This document shows, in pieces, positions 21,505 to 31,354 of a stretch of 64,000 nt of DNA (its first letter is position 1; each line of letters starts with the position of its first letter). This DNA comes from Rhizobium mesosinicum. Its GTDB lineage: Bacteria; Pseudomonadota; Alphaproteobacteria; Rhizobiales; Rhizobiaceae. The translations under genes were made by a program, and so were the position numbers. The stretch covers positions 310,001-374,000 of the forward strand of contig NZ_JAEUAK010000004.1 in NCBI RefSeq assembly GCF_019511345.1. Reading direction: 5' to 3'. The notes beneath the pieces were generated by a model. That model made no database searches, was not told where the DNA came from, and was given only the letters and a program-made list of their open reading frames with translations.

Positions 21505-24180
21505 TCAGCTCTTTTTCGTTTTCGCCGCTGCTTTTGCCTTGGCTGCTTTCGGCTTTGCGGCGGTCTTCGTCGTCTTGGCTTCGGCTGCCGCAGCCTTCGG
21601 CTTGGCGGCGGACTTAGCCTTCGCAGCCGTCTTAGCCTTGGTCTTGGCAGCGGGCGCCTTGCCGGCCTTTTCCGCAATCAGCGCCAGCGCTTCCTCGACG
21701 GTGATGGCCTGCGGATCCTTGCCTTTGGGGAGAGTCGCATTGACCTTGCCCCAGTTGACATAGGGACCATAGCGGCCGTCGCGAACGGTGATCGCACCGC
21801 CGTCAGGATGATCGCCCAGTTCCTTCAACGCGGCCGGCGTTCCGCGGCTGCCGCCCGGCGCCTTGGCCTGCTTTTCGGCAATCAGCGTCACGGCGCGGTT
21901 GAGGCCGATCGAGAAGACGTCCTCGATGCTCTCCAGATTGGCATAGGTGCCGTCATGGAGCAGGAACGGCCCATAGCGGCCGAGCCCGGAAGAGATCATC
22001 TTGCCGGTTTCCGGATGTTTGCCGATATCGCGCGGCAGTGAAATCAGCGCCATCGCCTTCTCATAGTCGATATCCTCGGGCTTCCAGCCCTTCGGCAGCG
22101 AGGAGCGCTTGGCATCCTTGCCGTCGCCGCGCTGGATATAAGGTCCAAAACGACCGGAACGCAGCGTCAGTTCCTCGCCGGTGGTCGGGTCGGTGCCGAG
22201 GCTCTTCGGCTCGTTCAGCGCAACGCCTTCGGCCTCGCCGCCATTTTCGGAGGAGAGCTGACGGGTATAATTGCATTCCGGGTAGTTCGAGCAGCCGACG
22301 AAGGCGCCGTATTTGCCGAGCTTCAGCGACAGGTTGCCGGTGCCGCACACCTGGCAGATGCGCGGATCGCTGCCGTCTTCGCGTTTCGGGAAAACGAGCG
22401 GCGCCAGCGCCTCGTTGAGCGAGTCCAGAACGTTGGTGACGCGCAGTTCCTTGGTATCTTCGATCTGGGAGAAGAAATCCTTCCAGAAGTCGCGAAGAAC
22501 CTGCTTCCAGTTGAGTTCGCCAGCCGAGATCCTGTCGAGCTTCTCTTCGAGATCGGCCGTAAAATCGTACTCCACGTACTTCGTGAAGAAGCTTTCGAGG
22601 AAGGCGGTGACGAGACGCCCCTTGGCCTGCGGGATCAGCTTGCGCTTGTCGATCGTCACATAGTCGCGATCGCGCAGTGTCGCGAGCGTTGCGGCATAGG
22701 TCGACGGACGGCCGATACCGAGCTCTTCCATCTTCTTGATCAGCGAAGCTTCCGAGTAACGCGGCGGCGGCTCGGTGAAATGCTGCGTGGAGTTGATCTT
22801 CTGCTTGGCGAGATTTTCGTGTGTATTGATCTCCGGCAGGCGGCCATCCTCGTCGTCAGCCTCGTCGCTCTGCTCGCCATCCTCCTTCTGATCGGTATAG
22901 GCGGCGATGAAGCCGTCGAAGCGGATGACGGAACCGACGGCGCGCAAGCCCGCTTTCTGACCGTTATTGTCGGCAAGAATTTCAGCCGTGGTACGCTCGA
23001 TTTCGGCCGATGCCATCTGGCTGGCGATGCCGCGCTTCCAGATCAGGTCATAGAGACGGATCTGATCGGCATCGAGGAACTTACGAACGCGATCCGGCGA
23101 GCGGTTGAAATCGGTCGGACGGATCGCTTCGTGCGCTTCCTGAGCATTTTTCGCCTTGGTCGAATAGAAACGCGCCTTTTCGGGCAGGTATCGGTCACCG
23201 AACTGCTCGCCGATGGCGCGCCGCGCCGCATCGATCGCTTCCGGCGCCATCTGCACGCCGTCCGTACGCATATAGGTGATGAGACCGACGGTCTCGCCGC
23301 CGATATCGACGCCTTCATAAAGCTTCTGCGCAATCTGCATGGTGCGCGAGGCCGAGAAGCCGAGCTTGGAGGATGCGGCCTGCTGCAGCGTCGAGGTCGT
23401 GAAGGGAGGTGCCGGATTGCGCTTGACGGGCTTTGCTTCGACGCTTTCGACGACATAGCTCGCGCCTTCCAGCAGTGCCTTCAGCTTGCCGGCTTCCTCG
23501 CCATTGCCAATCGATCGCGGCTGCAGGCGCTTGCCATTGGCGGCAACGAGCCTTGCTTCGAACTCGTCTCCGCGCGGCGTCTTCAAGAGCGCCGAAAGAT
23601 TCCAGTATTCCTCGGAGATGAAACGTTCGATCTCGGATTCACGGTCGCAGACGAGGCGCAGCGCAACTGATTGCACGCGGCCGGCCGAACGTGCGCCGGG
23701 CAGCTTACGCCAGAGAACCGGCGAGAGGTTGAAGCCGACGAGATAATCGAGTGCGCGGCGTGCCAGATAGGCGTCAACCAGCGGGACATCGATATCGCGC
23801 GGATCGGCCATCGCATCGAGCACCGCCTTCTTGGTAATGGCGTTGAAGACGACGCGCTTGACCGGCTTGCCGTTGATGACCCGCTTCTTGTTCAGAAGAT
23901 CGAGCACATGCCAGGAGATAGCCTCACCTTCGCGATCGGGGTCGGTCGCAAGAAACAGGGCATCGGAGGATTTCACCGCGTCGGCGATATCCTTCATGCG
24001 CTTGGAAGAGGCGCCATCCACCTCCCACAGCATTTCGAAATCCTGATCCGGAAGAACTGATCCATCCTTGGCAGGCAGATCGCGCACATGGCCGAAGGAG
24101 GCGAGCACTTTGTATCCTGGACCCAGATACTTATTGATCGTCTTGGCCTTGGCAGGCGATTCCACCACTACAACATTCAT
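21505..24180 (-). CDS. topA: DNA topoisomerase I
   Basis: Type IA topoisomerase that relaxes negative supercoils. Its 891 residues include the Toprim domain at the start (VVVESPAKAKTINKYLG), the active-site tyrosine in GLITYMRTDGVQM, and one four-cysteine zinc finger (CQVCGTG, then CSNYPEC). Repeated topo C-terminal modules follow (three copies of a GRYGPY/F type segment). The last 50 or so residues are almost only Ala, Lys and Pro, a histone-like tail common in Rhizobiales. It starts the topA-rnr-DUF983 unit. Confidence 0.96.
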   Translation of the reverse strand: MNVVVVESPAKAKTINKYLGPGYKVLASFGHVRDLPAKDGSVLPDQDFEMLWEVDGASSKRMKDIADAVKSSDALFLATDPDREGEAISWHVLDLLNKKRVINGKPVKRVVFNAITKKAVLDAMADPRDIDVPLVDAYLARRALDYLVGFNLSPVLWRKLPGARSAGRVQSVALRLVCDRESEIERFISEEYWNLSALLKTPRGDEFEARLVAANGKRLQPRSIGNGEEAGKLKALLEGASYVVESVEAKPVKRNPAPPFTTSTLQQAASSKLGFSASRTMQIAQKLYEGVDIGGETVGLITYMRTDGVQMAPEAIDAARRAIGEQFGDRYLPEKARFYSTKAKNAQEAHEAIRPTDFNRSPDRVRKFLDADQIRLYDLIWKRGIASQMASAEIERTTAEILADNNGQKAGLRAVGSVIRFDGFIAAYTDQKEDGEQSDEADDEDGRLPEINTHENLAKQKINSTQHFTEPPPRYSEASLIKKMEELGIGRPSTYAATLATLRDRDYVTIDKRKLIPQAKGRLVTAFLESFFTKYVEYDFTADLEEKLDRISAGELNWKQVLRDFWKDFFSQIEDTKELRVTNVLDSLNEALAPLVFPKREDGSDPRICQVCGTGNLSLKLGKYGAFVGCSNYPECNYTRQLSSENGGEAEGVALNEPKSLGTDPTTGEELTLRSGRFGPYIQRGDGKDAKRSSLPKGWKPEDIDYEKAMALISLPRDIGKHPETGKMISSGLGRYGPFLLHDGTYANLESIEDVFSIGLNRAVTLIAEKQAKAPGGSRGTPAALKELGDHPDGGAITVRDGRYGPYVNWGKVNATLPKGKDPQAITVEEALALIAEKAGKAPAAKTKAKTAAKAKSAAKPKAAAAEAKTTKTAAKPKAAKAKAAAKTKKS

Positions 24181-24348
24181 GATGATTCTCTAAAAAAGAT
24201 GCCGATCCGGCGAAGAAGCAGGCGCAACACGCACTGCAACATGAATACCGGCCCTCCGACATGGACAGGGAATTCGCTCCGGTCAAGAGGTTTGCTTCAA
24301 TTTTACCTCTTTGGCGCGCGCTGCAACCACAGCGAGATTTTGAATCTG

Positions 24349-24376
24349 TTGCAATTCAGGATGATTGAGCTATCGT
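24349..24376 (+). promoter_or_regulatory. Promoter candidate for the 68-residue ORF
   Basis: TTGCAA (24349-24354), 16 bp, TATCGT (24371-24376), with the start codon 61 bp downstream. The rest of the 24181-24436 gap holds an inverted repeat AAGAGGT/ACCTCTT (24285-24311) and nothing coding. Confidence 0.4.
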
Positions 24377-24436
24377 TTTGAAGTGTGGTCCCGGCTCCTT
24401 GGTAAAGCAGCCCTCTTCAATTTCATAGAGACAATT

Positions 24437-24643
24437 ATGGCCCCCAAGGTTGCAGAAAAGAACACCGATCTCGAGGCATCGTGTGAGAAGGTTGCTTTCA
24501 TCCGGCAGATGCTCGGAGAACTGCACCAGATGGCGGAACGCGAAAATGCGGAGATGCTCTGCTATCTCATCGAAATGGCCTATGTCGAAGCCGGGGATCT
24601 GCAGTCACGCATCGACAGCGGCTCAGTCGGTCATAGAAACTGA
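24437..24643 (+). CDS. Small conserved-type hypothetical protein
   Basis: Protein of 68 residues from ATG 24437 (MAPKVAEKNTDLEASCEKV). It is acidic and strongly helical, with no signal or membrane segment, and has no recognised family. Its 3' end overlaps the convergent dprA by 21 bp. A candidate promoter lies at 24349-24376. Codon use matches the surrounding genes, which supports coding. A longer reading from 24365 adds residues unlike the rest and is rejected. Confidence 0.65.
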   Translation: MAPKVAEKNTDLEASCEKVAFIRQMLGELHQMAERENAEMLCYLIEMAYVEAGDLQSRIDSGSVGHRN

Positions 24644-25774
24644 AACCAGCCCGCCGGCATGGCGATGAAGCCGCCCGGCCATATCCAACTCCAGAAGAAC
24701 AAGATAGACGGCAGAGGCCGAGAGACCGGTATGGCGGATGATGTCGTCGATCTCCACCGGCGTCGGACCGAGCGCATCTATGACGAGAGAGCGATCCGTT
24801 TCGTCGGGCGGAAGCGACATCCTGCCGCCTTCGCGCTTCGGTTCTTCGGCTGATGGCATGGAAAAAAGATCGGGCTGAGAGAGCGGCGCCAGCGCTTCCA
24901 CGACATCCTCGGGCGAAGTGACGATCATTACCCCGTCCTTCAGAAGGCCGTTCGTGCCATGGCAGCGCGGATCGAGCGGCGAACCTGGCACGGCAAAAAC
25001 CAGCCGACCGAATTCGCCAGCCATCCGAGCCGTGATAAGCGAACCGGAGCGAACCGCTGCCTCCACGACCGCGACGCCGAGCGAGATGCCCGCAATCAAC
25101 CGGTTGCGACGAGGAAAATCACGCGCACGCGGCTCCCAGCCGAAAGGCATCTCGCTGACGGCAAGCCCATTGCCATTCCATATCTCCTCCAGCAGTCCGA
25201 CATTTTCAGGCGGGTAGGGCTGGTTCAGCCCTCCGGCCATTGCGGCAATGGTGCCGGTATCGAGGCTCGCCCTATGGGCGGCCGTGTCGATGCCGCGGGC
25301 AAGGCCGGAGACGATGGCATAGCCGGCGCGGCCGCAGTCTCGGGCAATCATCGCCGCGAATTTCGCGCCGCTGATGGAAGCATTGCGCGAACCGACGATG
25401 CCGACCGCCGGTCTGCTTACTACGGAAAGATCGCCCTTGACCGCGAGCAACGGCGGCGCGCCGTCGATCTGGCGGAGCGCCTGCGGATAATCAGGCTCGC
25501 CGATGCCGACGAAGCGGGCGCCGAAGCGCTGCGCCGCCTCGAGTTCGCGGTGCGCTTCGGCTTCGGTGGCGATGCGGATCGAACGGGTGGCGCCGCCGCG
25601 TGCCGATAATTCCGGCAGCATGGAAAGTGCTGCCTCCGCCGAGCCGAAATGATTGATGAGATCGCGGAAGGTCGCGGGGCCGACATTGTCGGAGCGGATC
25701 AGCCTCAGCCAGGCGATCCTCTGCCTCTCCGTCAGCGCAGTTCCTTTTGGCCTTGCGCTGAGCGCGTCCATCAC
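24623..25774 (-). CDS. dprA: DNA-processing protein DprA
   Basis: Single-strand DNA-binding protein that loads RecA during natural transformation, widely kept in non-competent bacteria. Its 383 residues contain an N-terminal SAM-like helical domain, the Rossmann-fold core with VGSRNAS and [12 protein letters not shown], and a C-terminal winged helix ([29 protein letters not shown]). Its start overlaps the plsY stop by 4 bp (ATGA). Confidence 0.94.
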   Translation of the reverse strand: MMDALSARPKGTALTERQRIAWLRLIRSDNVGPATFRDLINHFGSAEAALSMLPELSARGGATRSIRIATEAEAHRELEAAQRFGARFVGIGEPDYPQALRQIDGAPPLLAVKGDLSVVSRPAVGIVGSRNASISGAKFAAMIARDCGRAGYAIVSGLARGIDTAAHRASLDTGTIAAMAGGLNQPYPPENVGLLEEIWNGNGLAVSEMPFGWEPRARDFPRRNRLIAGISLGVAVVEAAVRSGSLITARMAGEFGRLVFAVPGSPLDPRCHGTNGLLKDGVMIVTSPEDVVEALAPLSQPDLFSMPSAEEPKREGGRMSLPPDETDRSLVIDALGPTPVEIDDIIRHTGLSASAVYLVLLELDMAGRLHRHAGGLVSVSMTD

Positions 25775-26391
25775 CCCTTAGCCCCGATTTTGCTTTCCGT
25801 CCCGCTTATCAGGCGAGTGATATTGGCTTTGTGCTTCCAGTAGGAGATGACGGTCATGATCGCCATGATCGCCGCAACCTTTTCGTCGCCCAATATCCAC
25901 AATGCAACCGGAATGACAATCATCGCAATCAGAGCAGAAAGTGAGGAGTAGCGGCTGATAAAGGCCGTCCCTAGCCAGACGACCGCAAAGAGCAGCACCA
26001 TGAGGGGCGCGACGCCGAGCAGCGTGCCGATATAGGTGGCAACACCCTTGCCCCCCTTGAAGCCGATCCAGACCGGGAACAGGTGGCCGATGAAGGCGAA
26101 GAAGCCGGCGATGATGCCCGCTTCCTCTCCCGCGAAATAGGCCATGATCCAGGCCGCCGCGGCAGCCTTCAGCGCATCGAGCAGAAGCGTAGCCGCCGCG
26201 AGCTTCTTGTTGCCGGTACGCAGGACATTGGTCGCGCCGATATTGCCGGAACCGATACTGCGCACGTCGCCGAGGCCGGCGGCGCGCGTGAGGATAAGAC
26301 CGAATGGGATCGAGCCGAGCAGGTAGCCAACGGCGACGGCGGCAAGCGCCAGAGGCAGGGTAATCTGCCAGGTGACAAGATCAGATATCAT
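25771..26391 (-). CDS. plsY: Glycerol-3-phosphate acyltransferase PlsY
   Basis: Inner-membrane enzyme of 206 residues that acylates glycerol-3-phosphate from acyl-phosphate, the first step of phospholipid synthesis. The three cytoplasmic motifs are present: [18 protein letters not shown] and [10 protein letters not shown]. Five hydrophobic segments match the family topology. It overlaps dprA by 4 bp and follows the pyrimidine genes after 54 bp. Confidence 0.95.
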   Translation of the reverse strand: MISDLVTWQITLPLALAAVAVGYLLGSIPFGLILTRAAGLGDVRSIGSGNIGATNVLRTGNKKLAAATLLLDALKAAAAAWIMAYFAGEEAGIIAGFFAFIGHLFPVWIGFKGGKGVATYIGTLLGVAPLMVLLFAVVWLGTAFISRYSSLSALIAMIVIPVALWILGDEKVAAIMAIMTVISYWKHKANITRLISGTESKIGAKG

Positions 26392-26445
26392 TTTTGTTCC
26401 CCAAGTCTTTTGCCGAGAGAATGCCCCGGAAGGGCAGGGCAGCCC

Positions 26446-27738
26446 TCAGTCCTGCAATGCGTGAACCAGTGCGCCCCCGACATAGGTCGCAACGGCCCGC
26501 CCGCTGAAGCGTGCATCCTCGAACGGCGTATTCTTCGAGCGGGAGAGAAGCATGTCCTTGGAGACAAGCCAAGGTTCTTCGAGATCGATCAGCGCGATAT
26601 CGGCCTTGACGCCGGGCTTCAACGTGCCGGCATCGAGGCCGAAGATCTGCGCCGGTCGCGTCGACATCGCATCGATCAGCCGCATCAGGCTGACCTGCTC
26701 GCTGTGATAAAGCCGTAGTGCTGCCGCAAGCATCGTCTCCAGTCCGACCGCACCATCTTCGGCCTCGGCGAAGGGCAGGCGCTTCGTATCGACATCCTGC
26801 GGGTCATGCGATGAGACGATGATATCGATCGCGCCTTTTGCCAGCGCATCCACCATTGCAACCCGGTCGTCTTCGGAGCGCAATGGCGGATAGAGCTTGA
26901 AAAAAGTGCGGTATTCGCCGATGTCATTCTCGTTCAGCGCCAGATTGTTGATCGAGACGCCACAGGTGACCCTCACGCCGCGCGAGCGGGCAAGCTCGAT
27001 CGCCTCGACCGATTCCGGCACTGAGATCATCGCCGCGTGGTAATTGCCGCGCGTCAGCTGCGCGATGCGCAGGTCGCGTTCGAGCGGGATCAGCTCCGCT
27101 TCCTTGGGAATGCCGGATAGGCCGAGCCAGCTTGCAAGCAGGCCTTCATGCATGACGCCATTGGCGCCAAGATATTTGTCACGCGTGGCGCAGGAAATGA
27201 CGGCGCCGAATTCGCGTGCATAGGTCATCACCCGGCGCAGCACCTGCGTATCGGAGATGGTGGAATGCGCGTCGGTGAAGGCGACGGCGCCCGCCTGCAT
27301 CAAGAGACCGATTTCCGTCATCTCCTCGCCGGCAAGGCCCTTGGTGATGGCTGCTGCCGGGTAGACGTTGATGACGGCCGTATCCCGTGCCGTCTTCTTG
27401 ACGAACTCGACGAGCGCGATGTCGTCGATGACGGGATGCGTATCTGGCATCATGATGATGGAGGTCACACCGCCCGCAGCCGCAGCCCGGCTTGCCGAAG
27501 CGATGGTTTCGCGATACTCGCCCCCCGGTTCGCCGATATGGACGCGCGCATCCACCAAGCCAGGCGTTGCGACGAGGCCGGTGCAATCGCGCACGGTAGC
27601 ACCTTCTGGCGCGCCCTGGTTCTGTGCATCCTTGCCGGCCGCGACGACGAGGCCGTCCTTGACGATAACAGTGCCGATTTCATCGACATTGCGGGAAGGG
27701 TCGATGATGCGGACGTTCTTGAGGACGAGATTGCTCAT
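26446..27738 (-). CDS. pyrC: Dihydroorotase-like protein, probably non-catalytic (PyrC'/PyrX type)
   Basis: Amidohydrolase-fold protein of 430 residues that aligns along its length with class I dihydroorotases, but the metal-site residues are replaced. The HxH motif reads [10 protein letters not shown]. The usual HCED/HAED position reads SCATRD, the H-V-S-T position reads YHAAMISV, and the PHH position reads VSINNL. These residues normally bind the two zinc ions. By analogy with PyrC' of Pseudomonas it may be a structural partner of aspartate carbamoyltransferase. Its ATG overlaps the pyrB stop by 4 bp. A separate active dihydroorotase should exist elsewhere in the genome. Confidence 0.85.
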   Translation of the reverse strand: MSNLVLKNVRIIDPSRNVDEIGTVIVKDGLVVAAGKDAQNQGAPEGATVRDCTGLVATPGLVDARVHIGEPGGEYRETIASASRAAAAGGVTSIIMMPDTHPVIDDIALVEFVKKTARDTAVINVYPAAAITKGLAGEEMTEIGLLMQAGAVAFTDAHSTISDTQVLRRVMTYAREFGAVISCATRDKYLGANGVMHEGLLASWLGLSGIPKEAELIPLERDLRIAQLTRGNYHAAMISVPESVEAIELARSRGVRVTCGVSINNLALNENDIGEYRTFFKLYPPLRSEDDRVAMVDALAKGAIDIIVSSHDPQDVDTKRLPFAEAEDGAVGLETMLAAALRLYHSEQVSLMRLIDAMSTRPAQIFGLDAGTLKPGVKADIALIDLEEPWLVSKDMLLSRSKNTPFEDARFSGRAVATYVGGALVHALQD

Positions 27739-28691
27739 GCGCCCACTCCTGCGGTGCGGGGACCCTGGTTCTGGGAAACGAGCAGTGCCTCCATGACGGC
27801 CATGCGTACGGCGACCCCCATTTCCACCTGTTCGGCGATCACGCTCTGCGGGCCATCGGCGACCTCGGAGGCGATCTCCACGCCGCGGTTCATCGGTCCC
27901 GGATGCATGACCAGCGCATCTTCCTTCGCTGCCTTCAGCGTTTCCGCGTCGAGGCCGTAGAAATGATAATATTCGCGCACCGATGGCACGAAGGCGCCGG
28001 ACATGCGCTCGCGCTGCAGCCGCAGCATCATCACCACATCCGCGTCCCTCAGCCCTTCCTTCATCGAATGGAAGACCTCAACACCCATCTCGGCAATACC
28101 GGCCGGCAGCAGCGTGGCAGGAGCGACAACGCGCACCCTGGCGCCCATAGCGTTCAGAAGCAGGATGTTCGAGCGCGCCACGCGCGAATGCAGCACGTCG
28201 CCGCAGATCGCCACGATGATCCGCGAGAGCCGGCCCTTGGCACGACGGATCGTCAGCGCGTCAAGCAGCGCTTGCGTGGGATGTTCATGCTGGCCATCGC
28301 CGGCATTGACGACGGAACAGGAGACTTTCTGGGCGAGAAGCGCCGCGGCACCGGCGCTGGAGTGGCGGATGATTAAGACGTCCGGCCGCATCGCGTTCAG
28401 CGTCATCGCCGTGTCGATCAGCGTCTCGCCCTTCTTTACCGAGGAGTTGCCGACCGACATGTTCATCACGTCGGCGCCGAGGCGCTTGCCGGCGAGTTCG
28501 AAGGAGGCTTGCGTTCGTGTCGATGCCTCGAAGAAGAGGTTGATCTGCGTCAGTCCCCGAAGGGTCGACGTTTTCTTCTCTCTCTGCCGGCTGATCTTGA
28601 CGGCTTCGTCGGCCTTGTCGAGAAGATAGGTAATATCCTGCTCGGTGAGGCCCTTGATGCCAATGAGGTGGCGGTGGGGGAAAAAGACCAT
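27735..28691 (-). CDS. pyrB: Aspartate carbamoyltransferase catalytic subunit
   Basis: Catalyses carbamoyl phosphate plus aspartate to carbamoyl aspartate in pyrimidine synthesis. The carbamoyl-phosphate loop [20 protein letters not shown] and the [11 protein letters not shown] motif are intact. The start is set at ATG 28691 ([15 protein letters not shown]), giving 318 residues, the normal size; the longer reading to 28817 runs into the palindromic element upstream. GAGGCAGGG precedes the start. It is coupled to the dihydroorotase-like gene. Confidence 0.95.
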   Translation of the reverse strand: MVFFPHRHLIGIKGLTEQDITYLLDKADEAVKISRQREKKTSTLRGLTQINLFFEASTRTQASFELAGKRLGADVMNMSVGNSSVKKGETLIDTAMTLNAMRPDVLIIRHSSAGAAALLAQKVSCSVVNAGDGQHEHPTQALLDALTIRRAKGRLSRIIVAICGDVLHSRVARSNILLLNAMGARVRVVAPATLLPAGIAEMGVEVFHSMKEGLRDADVVMMLRLQRERMSGAFVPSVREYYHFYGLDAETLKAAKEDALVMHPGPMNRGVEIASEVADGPQSVIAEQVEMGVAVRMAVMEALLVSQNQGPRTAGVGA

Positions 28692-28816
28692 GACCCTGCC
28701 TCTTATTGTCTTCGCGGGGTCTATAAAGAGTGCGGGGGGAAGGGGCAAGCTTGTGCTGCACGCAAATCCTATGTTCCCCATGCATTTTCCGTCGAATCCC
28801 GCTACTGCATGATTCA

Positions 28817-28906
28817 TTAAATCGGAATCGATTTAAGGATAAAATTATGCAGCAATTAAAAGTGCTACAGCGTCTTTCGCACGTCTGAAAGACGCGCGGC
28901 GCTGCA
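28817..28906. repeat. Palindromic intergenic element (RIME-like)
   Basis: Two adjacent palindromes. TTAAATCG-GAAT-CGATTTAA (28817-28836) is a perfect 8-bp pair. GCGTCTTTC (28870-28878) with GAAAGACGC (28887-28895) is a perfect 9-bp pair, flanked by a weaker ACAGCG/CGCTGC extension. The same type of sequence is familiar to me from many Rhizobium intergenic regions and resembles the RIME mosaic elements. That link is from memory. It fills most of the pyrB-aidB gap, and only one copy is in this window. Confidence 0.55.
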
Positions 28907-28973
28907 GAGCAGAAATCTGCGAATCACTAACTTCCGGTTTCCCTTTGCCGGGTTCATGAAATAGAAGCGAACG

Positions 28974-30632
28974 ATGACCTCCGCAAACCGGACTGAAGAC
29001 AAACTCGCCGAACTCAACCAGCCGAGCCTCTGGTCGGGAATCAACGCCTATCGATCCGATCCGCTGATCGTCGATCTGACCGCAACGCTGCCGCGCACTA
29101 TCCGTGAAGACCTTGAAAACATGGGCCGCTTCGCCACCTCCCCGGAAGCGCAGGAACTGGCGCGCATGGCAAACCAGGGCACGCCGCAGTTGCGCACCCA
29201 CGGGCCGCGCGGCGAACGTCTCGATATCGTCGAATTCCACCCCGCCTGGCATGCGCTGATGCGTCGTTCCATGGCATCCGGCCTGCATTCTTCCGTCTGG
29301 GATCCGCAGGCCGATACGGAGGCCAAGGGCCAGGCCCACCACATTCGCGCGGCCCGTTTCTATCTGACGGCGCAACTCGAATCCGGCCATCTTTGCCCGT
29401 TGACGATGACAAGCGCATCCGTTGCCGCGCTCTCGGCTTCACCGGCCGTTCAGAAGGATTGGGCGCCGAAGATCCTGTCACGCAAATATGACTCGTCCAA
29501 CCGTCCGGCCATGCAGAAATCGGCCGTGACGATCGGTATGGGCATGACGGAAAAGCAGGGCGGCACGGATGTCCGCGCCAACAAGACCGCGGCCGAAAAA
29601 ATCAGCGAAGGCATTTACCGGCTGTCCGGCCACAAGTGGTTCATGTCCGCGCCGATGAGCGACGCCTTCATCATGCTGGCGCAGACCAAGGAGGGCATGG
29701 GTTGCTTCCTGGTGCCGCGCCTGCTTGAGGATGGTTCCGCCAATGGCCTGCAATTCCAGCGCCTGAAGGATAAGGTCGGCAACCGATCGAATGCTTCGTC
29801 CGAAGTGGAATTCACCGATACGTTCGGCTTCCTTCTCGGCGGCCCCGATGCCGGCATCCGCACCATTCTCGACATGGTAACGCTGACGCGGCTCGACTGT
29901 GCTCTGGCTTCTTCGGGCATCATGCGCGCCTCGCTCGCCGAGGCGGTGCATCATACGCGCGGTCGCAGCGTCTTCGGCAAGATGCTGGTCAACCAGCCGA
30001 TCATGACGCGCGTACTCGCCGACATGGCGCTCGATGTGGCAGCCGCCACGGCTCTTTCTTTCCGTCTGGCCGACGCCTTCGACAAGGCGCGCGGCAATGC
30101 GGAAGATGCCGCCTATGCCCGCGTCATGACACCGGTCGCCAAGTACTGGTGCTGCAAGATCGCCCCGTCGCTGATCTACGAGGCGATGGAATGCATCGGC
30201 GGCAGCGGGTACATTGAAGAACGCCCGATCGCCCGCCACTATCGCGAAGCACCGGTCAATGCAATCTGGGAAGGATCGGGCAACGTCATGGCGCTCGATG
30301 TGCTGCGTGTGCTGAACCGCGGCAAGGATCTGTTCGAGACGGTGTTTGCCGGTTTTGCGCGTGATCTCGGTCCGGCCGGAAAGAAGACGATCGATGTGCT
30401 GCGCGCTGCTATCGCGCTTTGCGAACAGGATGAGGGCGCTGCCCGCCTGCTCGTCGAGCAGTTGGCTCTCGTTGCCGGTGCCGCCGAGCTCTATCGGCTC
30501 GGGGCAGGGCGCATTGCCGACGCCTTCATCGAGACCCGCCTCGCGGGCGGCTGGCGCTCGACTTACGGCATGCTCGATTCCCGCTTCGACGCGAGCTATA
30601 TCGTCGACCTGCTTTACCCGCCAGCTGCCTGA
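28974..30632 (+). CDS. aidB: AidB-like acyl-CoA dehydrogenase
   Basis: FAD-dependent acyl-CoA dehydrogenase-fold protein of 552 residues. GMGMTEKQGGTDVRANKT is the AidB signature at the flavin site, and IYEAMECIGGSGYIEE and NAIWEGSGNVMALDVLR match the C-terminal part. In E. coli AidB is induced by DNA alkylation (Ada regulon) and binds DNA, but its true substrate is unsettled. No Ada box or ada gene is visible nearby. The stop codon overlaps the following GNAT start by one base. Confidence 0.85.
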   Translation: MTSANRTEDKLAELNQPSLWSGINAYRSDPLIVDLTATLPRTIREDLENMGRFATSPEAQELARMANQGTPQLRTHGPRGERLDIVEFHPAWHALMRRSMASGLHSSVWDPQADTEAKGQAHHIRAARFYLTAQLESGHLCPLTMTSASVAALSASPAVQKDWAPKILSRKYDSSNRPAMQKSAVTIGMGMTEKQGGTDVRANKTAAEKISEGIYRLSGHKWFMSAPMSDAFIMLAQTKEGMGCFLVPRLLEDGSANGLQFQRLKDKVGNRSNASSEVEFTDTFGFLLGGPDAGIRTILDMVTLTRLDCALASSGIMRASLAEAVHHTRGRSVFGKMLVNQPIMTRVLADMALDVAAATALSFRLADAFDKARGNAEDAAYARVMTPVAKYWCCKIAPSLIYEAMECIGGSGYIEERPIARHYREAPVNAIWEGSGNVMALDVLRVLNRGKDLFETVFAGFARDLGPAGKKTIDVLRAAIALCEQDEGAARLLVEQLALVAGAAELYRLGAGRIADAFIETRLAGGWRSTYGMLDSRFDASYIVDLLYPPAA

Positions 30633-31249
30633 TGCAGGTGTTTCGGAACGCACGGCAGGGCGACCTCGATCAGATCTACGGTATTTCGCTAGCGACCGGC
30701 GATGGCGGTCAGGATGCGAGCCACCTCTACCGTGATGGCCGCCTTGTCGGCCATATCTATTCTGCGCCCTATGTCGTGCTCAACCCGGAAATGACCCTCA
30801 TTGCGGGGGATGAACTGGGCATCGCCGGCTATATCGTCGGCACCTACGATACAGCCGCCTTCGAAAGGCGGCTTGAACGCGAATGGTGGTCCGCGCTGCG
30901 CGATCAATATGCCGATCCGGCTGGCGATCCCTCTGGATGGACGGCCGACGAGCGCCGCAGCTTTGCGATCCATCATCCGCACACGATGTGGGCCGAGATC
31001 GTCGAGGCCTATCCGGCCCATATCCACATGAACCTGATGCCGCGCCTGCAGGGGCAGGGTGTTGGAAGCCGTCTTCTGGAGCATTGGATATCTGAAGCGC
31101 GTCAGGCAGGTGTGCGCGGCGTTCACCTCGGCGTCAATGCCGACAACCAGGGTGGCTTGCGCTTCTGGTCCTCCCGCGGTTTCGAGCGTTTGCTCCCGCC
31201 TCTCGTCCCGGAAGCGGAAACCTCCGTCTGGTTCGGCCGCACGCTCTAA
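30632..31249 (+). CDS. GNAT-family N-acetyltransferase
   Basis: Acetyltransferase of 205 residues. The acetyl-CoA loop is RLQGQGVGSRLLEHW (an intact Q-x-x-G-x-G/A), followed by VRGVHLGVNADNQGGLRFW, the pattern seen in the acetyltransferase-like domain of O-GlcNAcase and its bacterial relatives. The substrate is unknown. ATG 30632 overlaps the aidB stop (TGATG), so the two are translated together. Confidence 0.82.
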   Translation: MQVFRNARQGDLDQIYGISLATGDGGQDASHLYRDGRLVGHIYSAPYVVLNPEMTLIAGDELGIAGYIVGTYDTAAFERRLEREWWSALRDQYADPAGDPSGWTADERRSFAIHHPHTMWAEIVEAYPAHIHMNLMPRLQGQGVGSRLLEHWISEARQAGVRGVHLGVNADNQGGLRFWSSRGFERLLPPLVPEAETSVWFGRTL

Positions 31250-31294
31250 CCTAGCCCTTGTTTGCCACGGGCTGAGCACCCCTCATTCGACGGC

Positions 31295-31324
31295 AAAAAA
31301 AACCGGCCGCGTTGCCGCAGCCGG
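31295..31324 (-). terminator. Terminator of rne
   Basis: On the minus strand CCGGCTGCG, loop GCAA, CGCGGCCGG form a 9-bp stem (one G-U pair), followed directly by eight T residues (31302-31295). It lies 31 bp after the rne stop. Confidence 0.9.
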
Positions 31325-31354
31325 ATTATGTCATTTATCGCCGAAAATCAGCTT

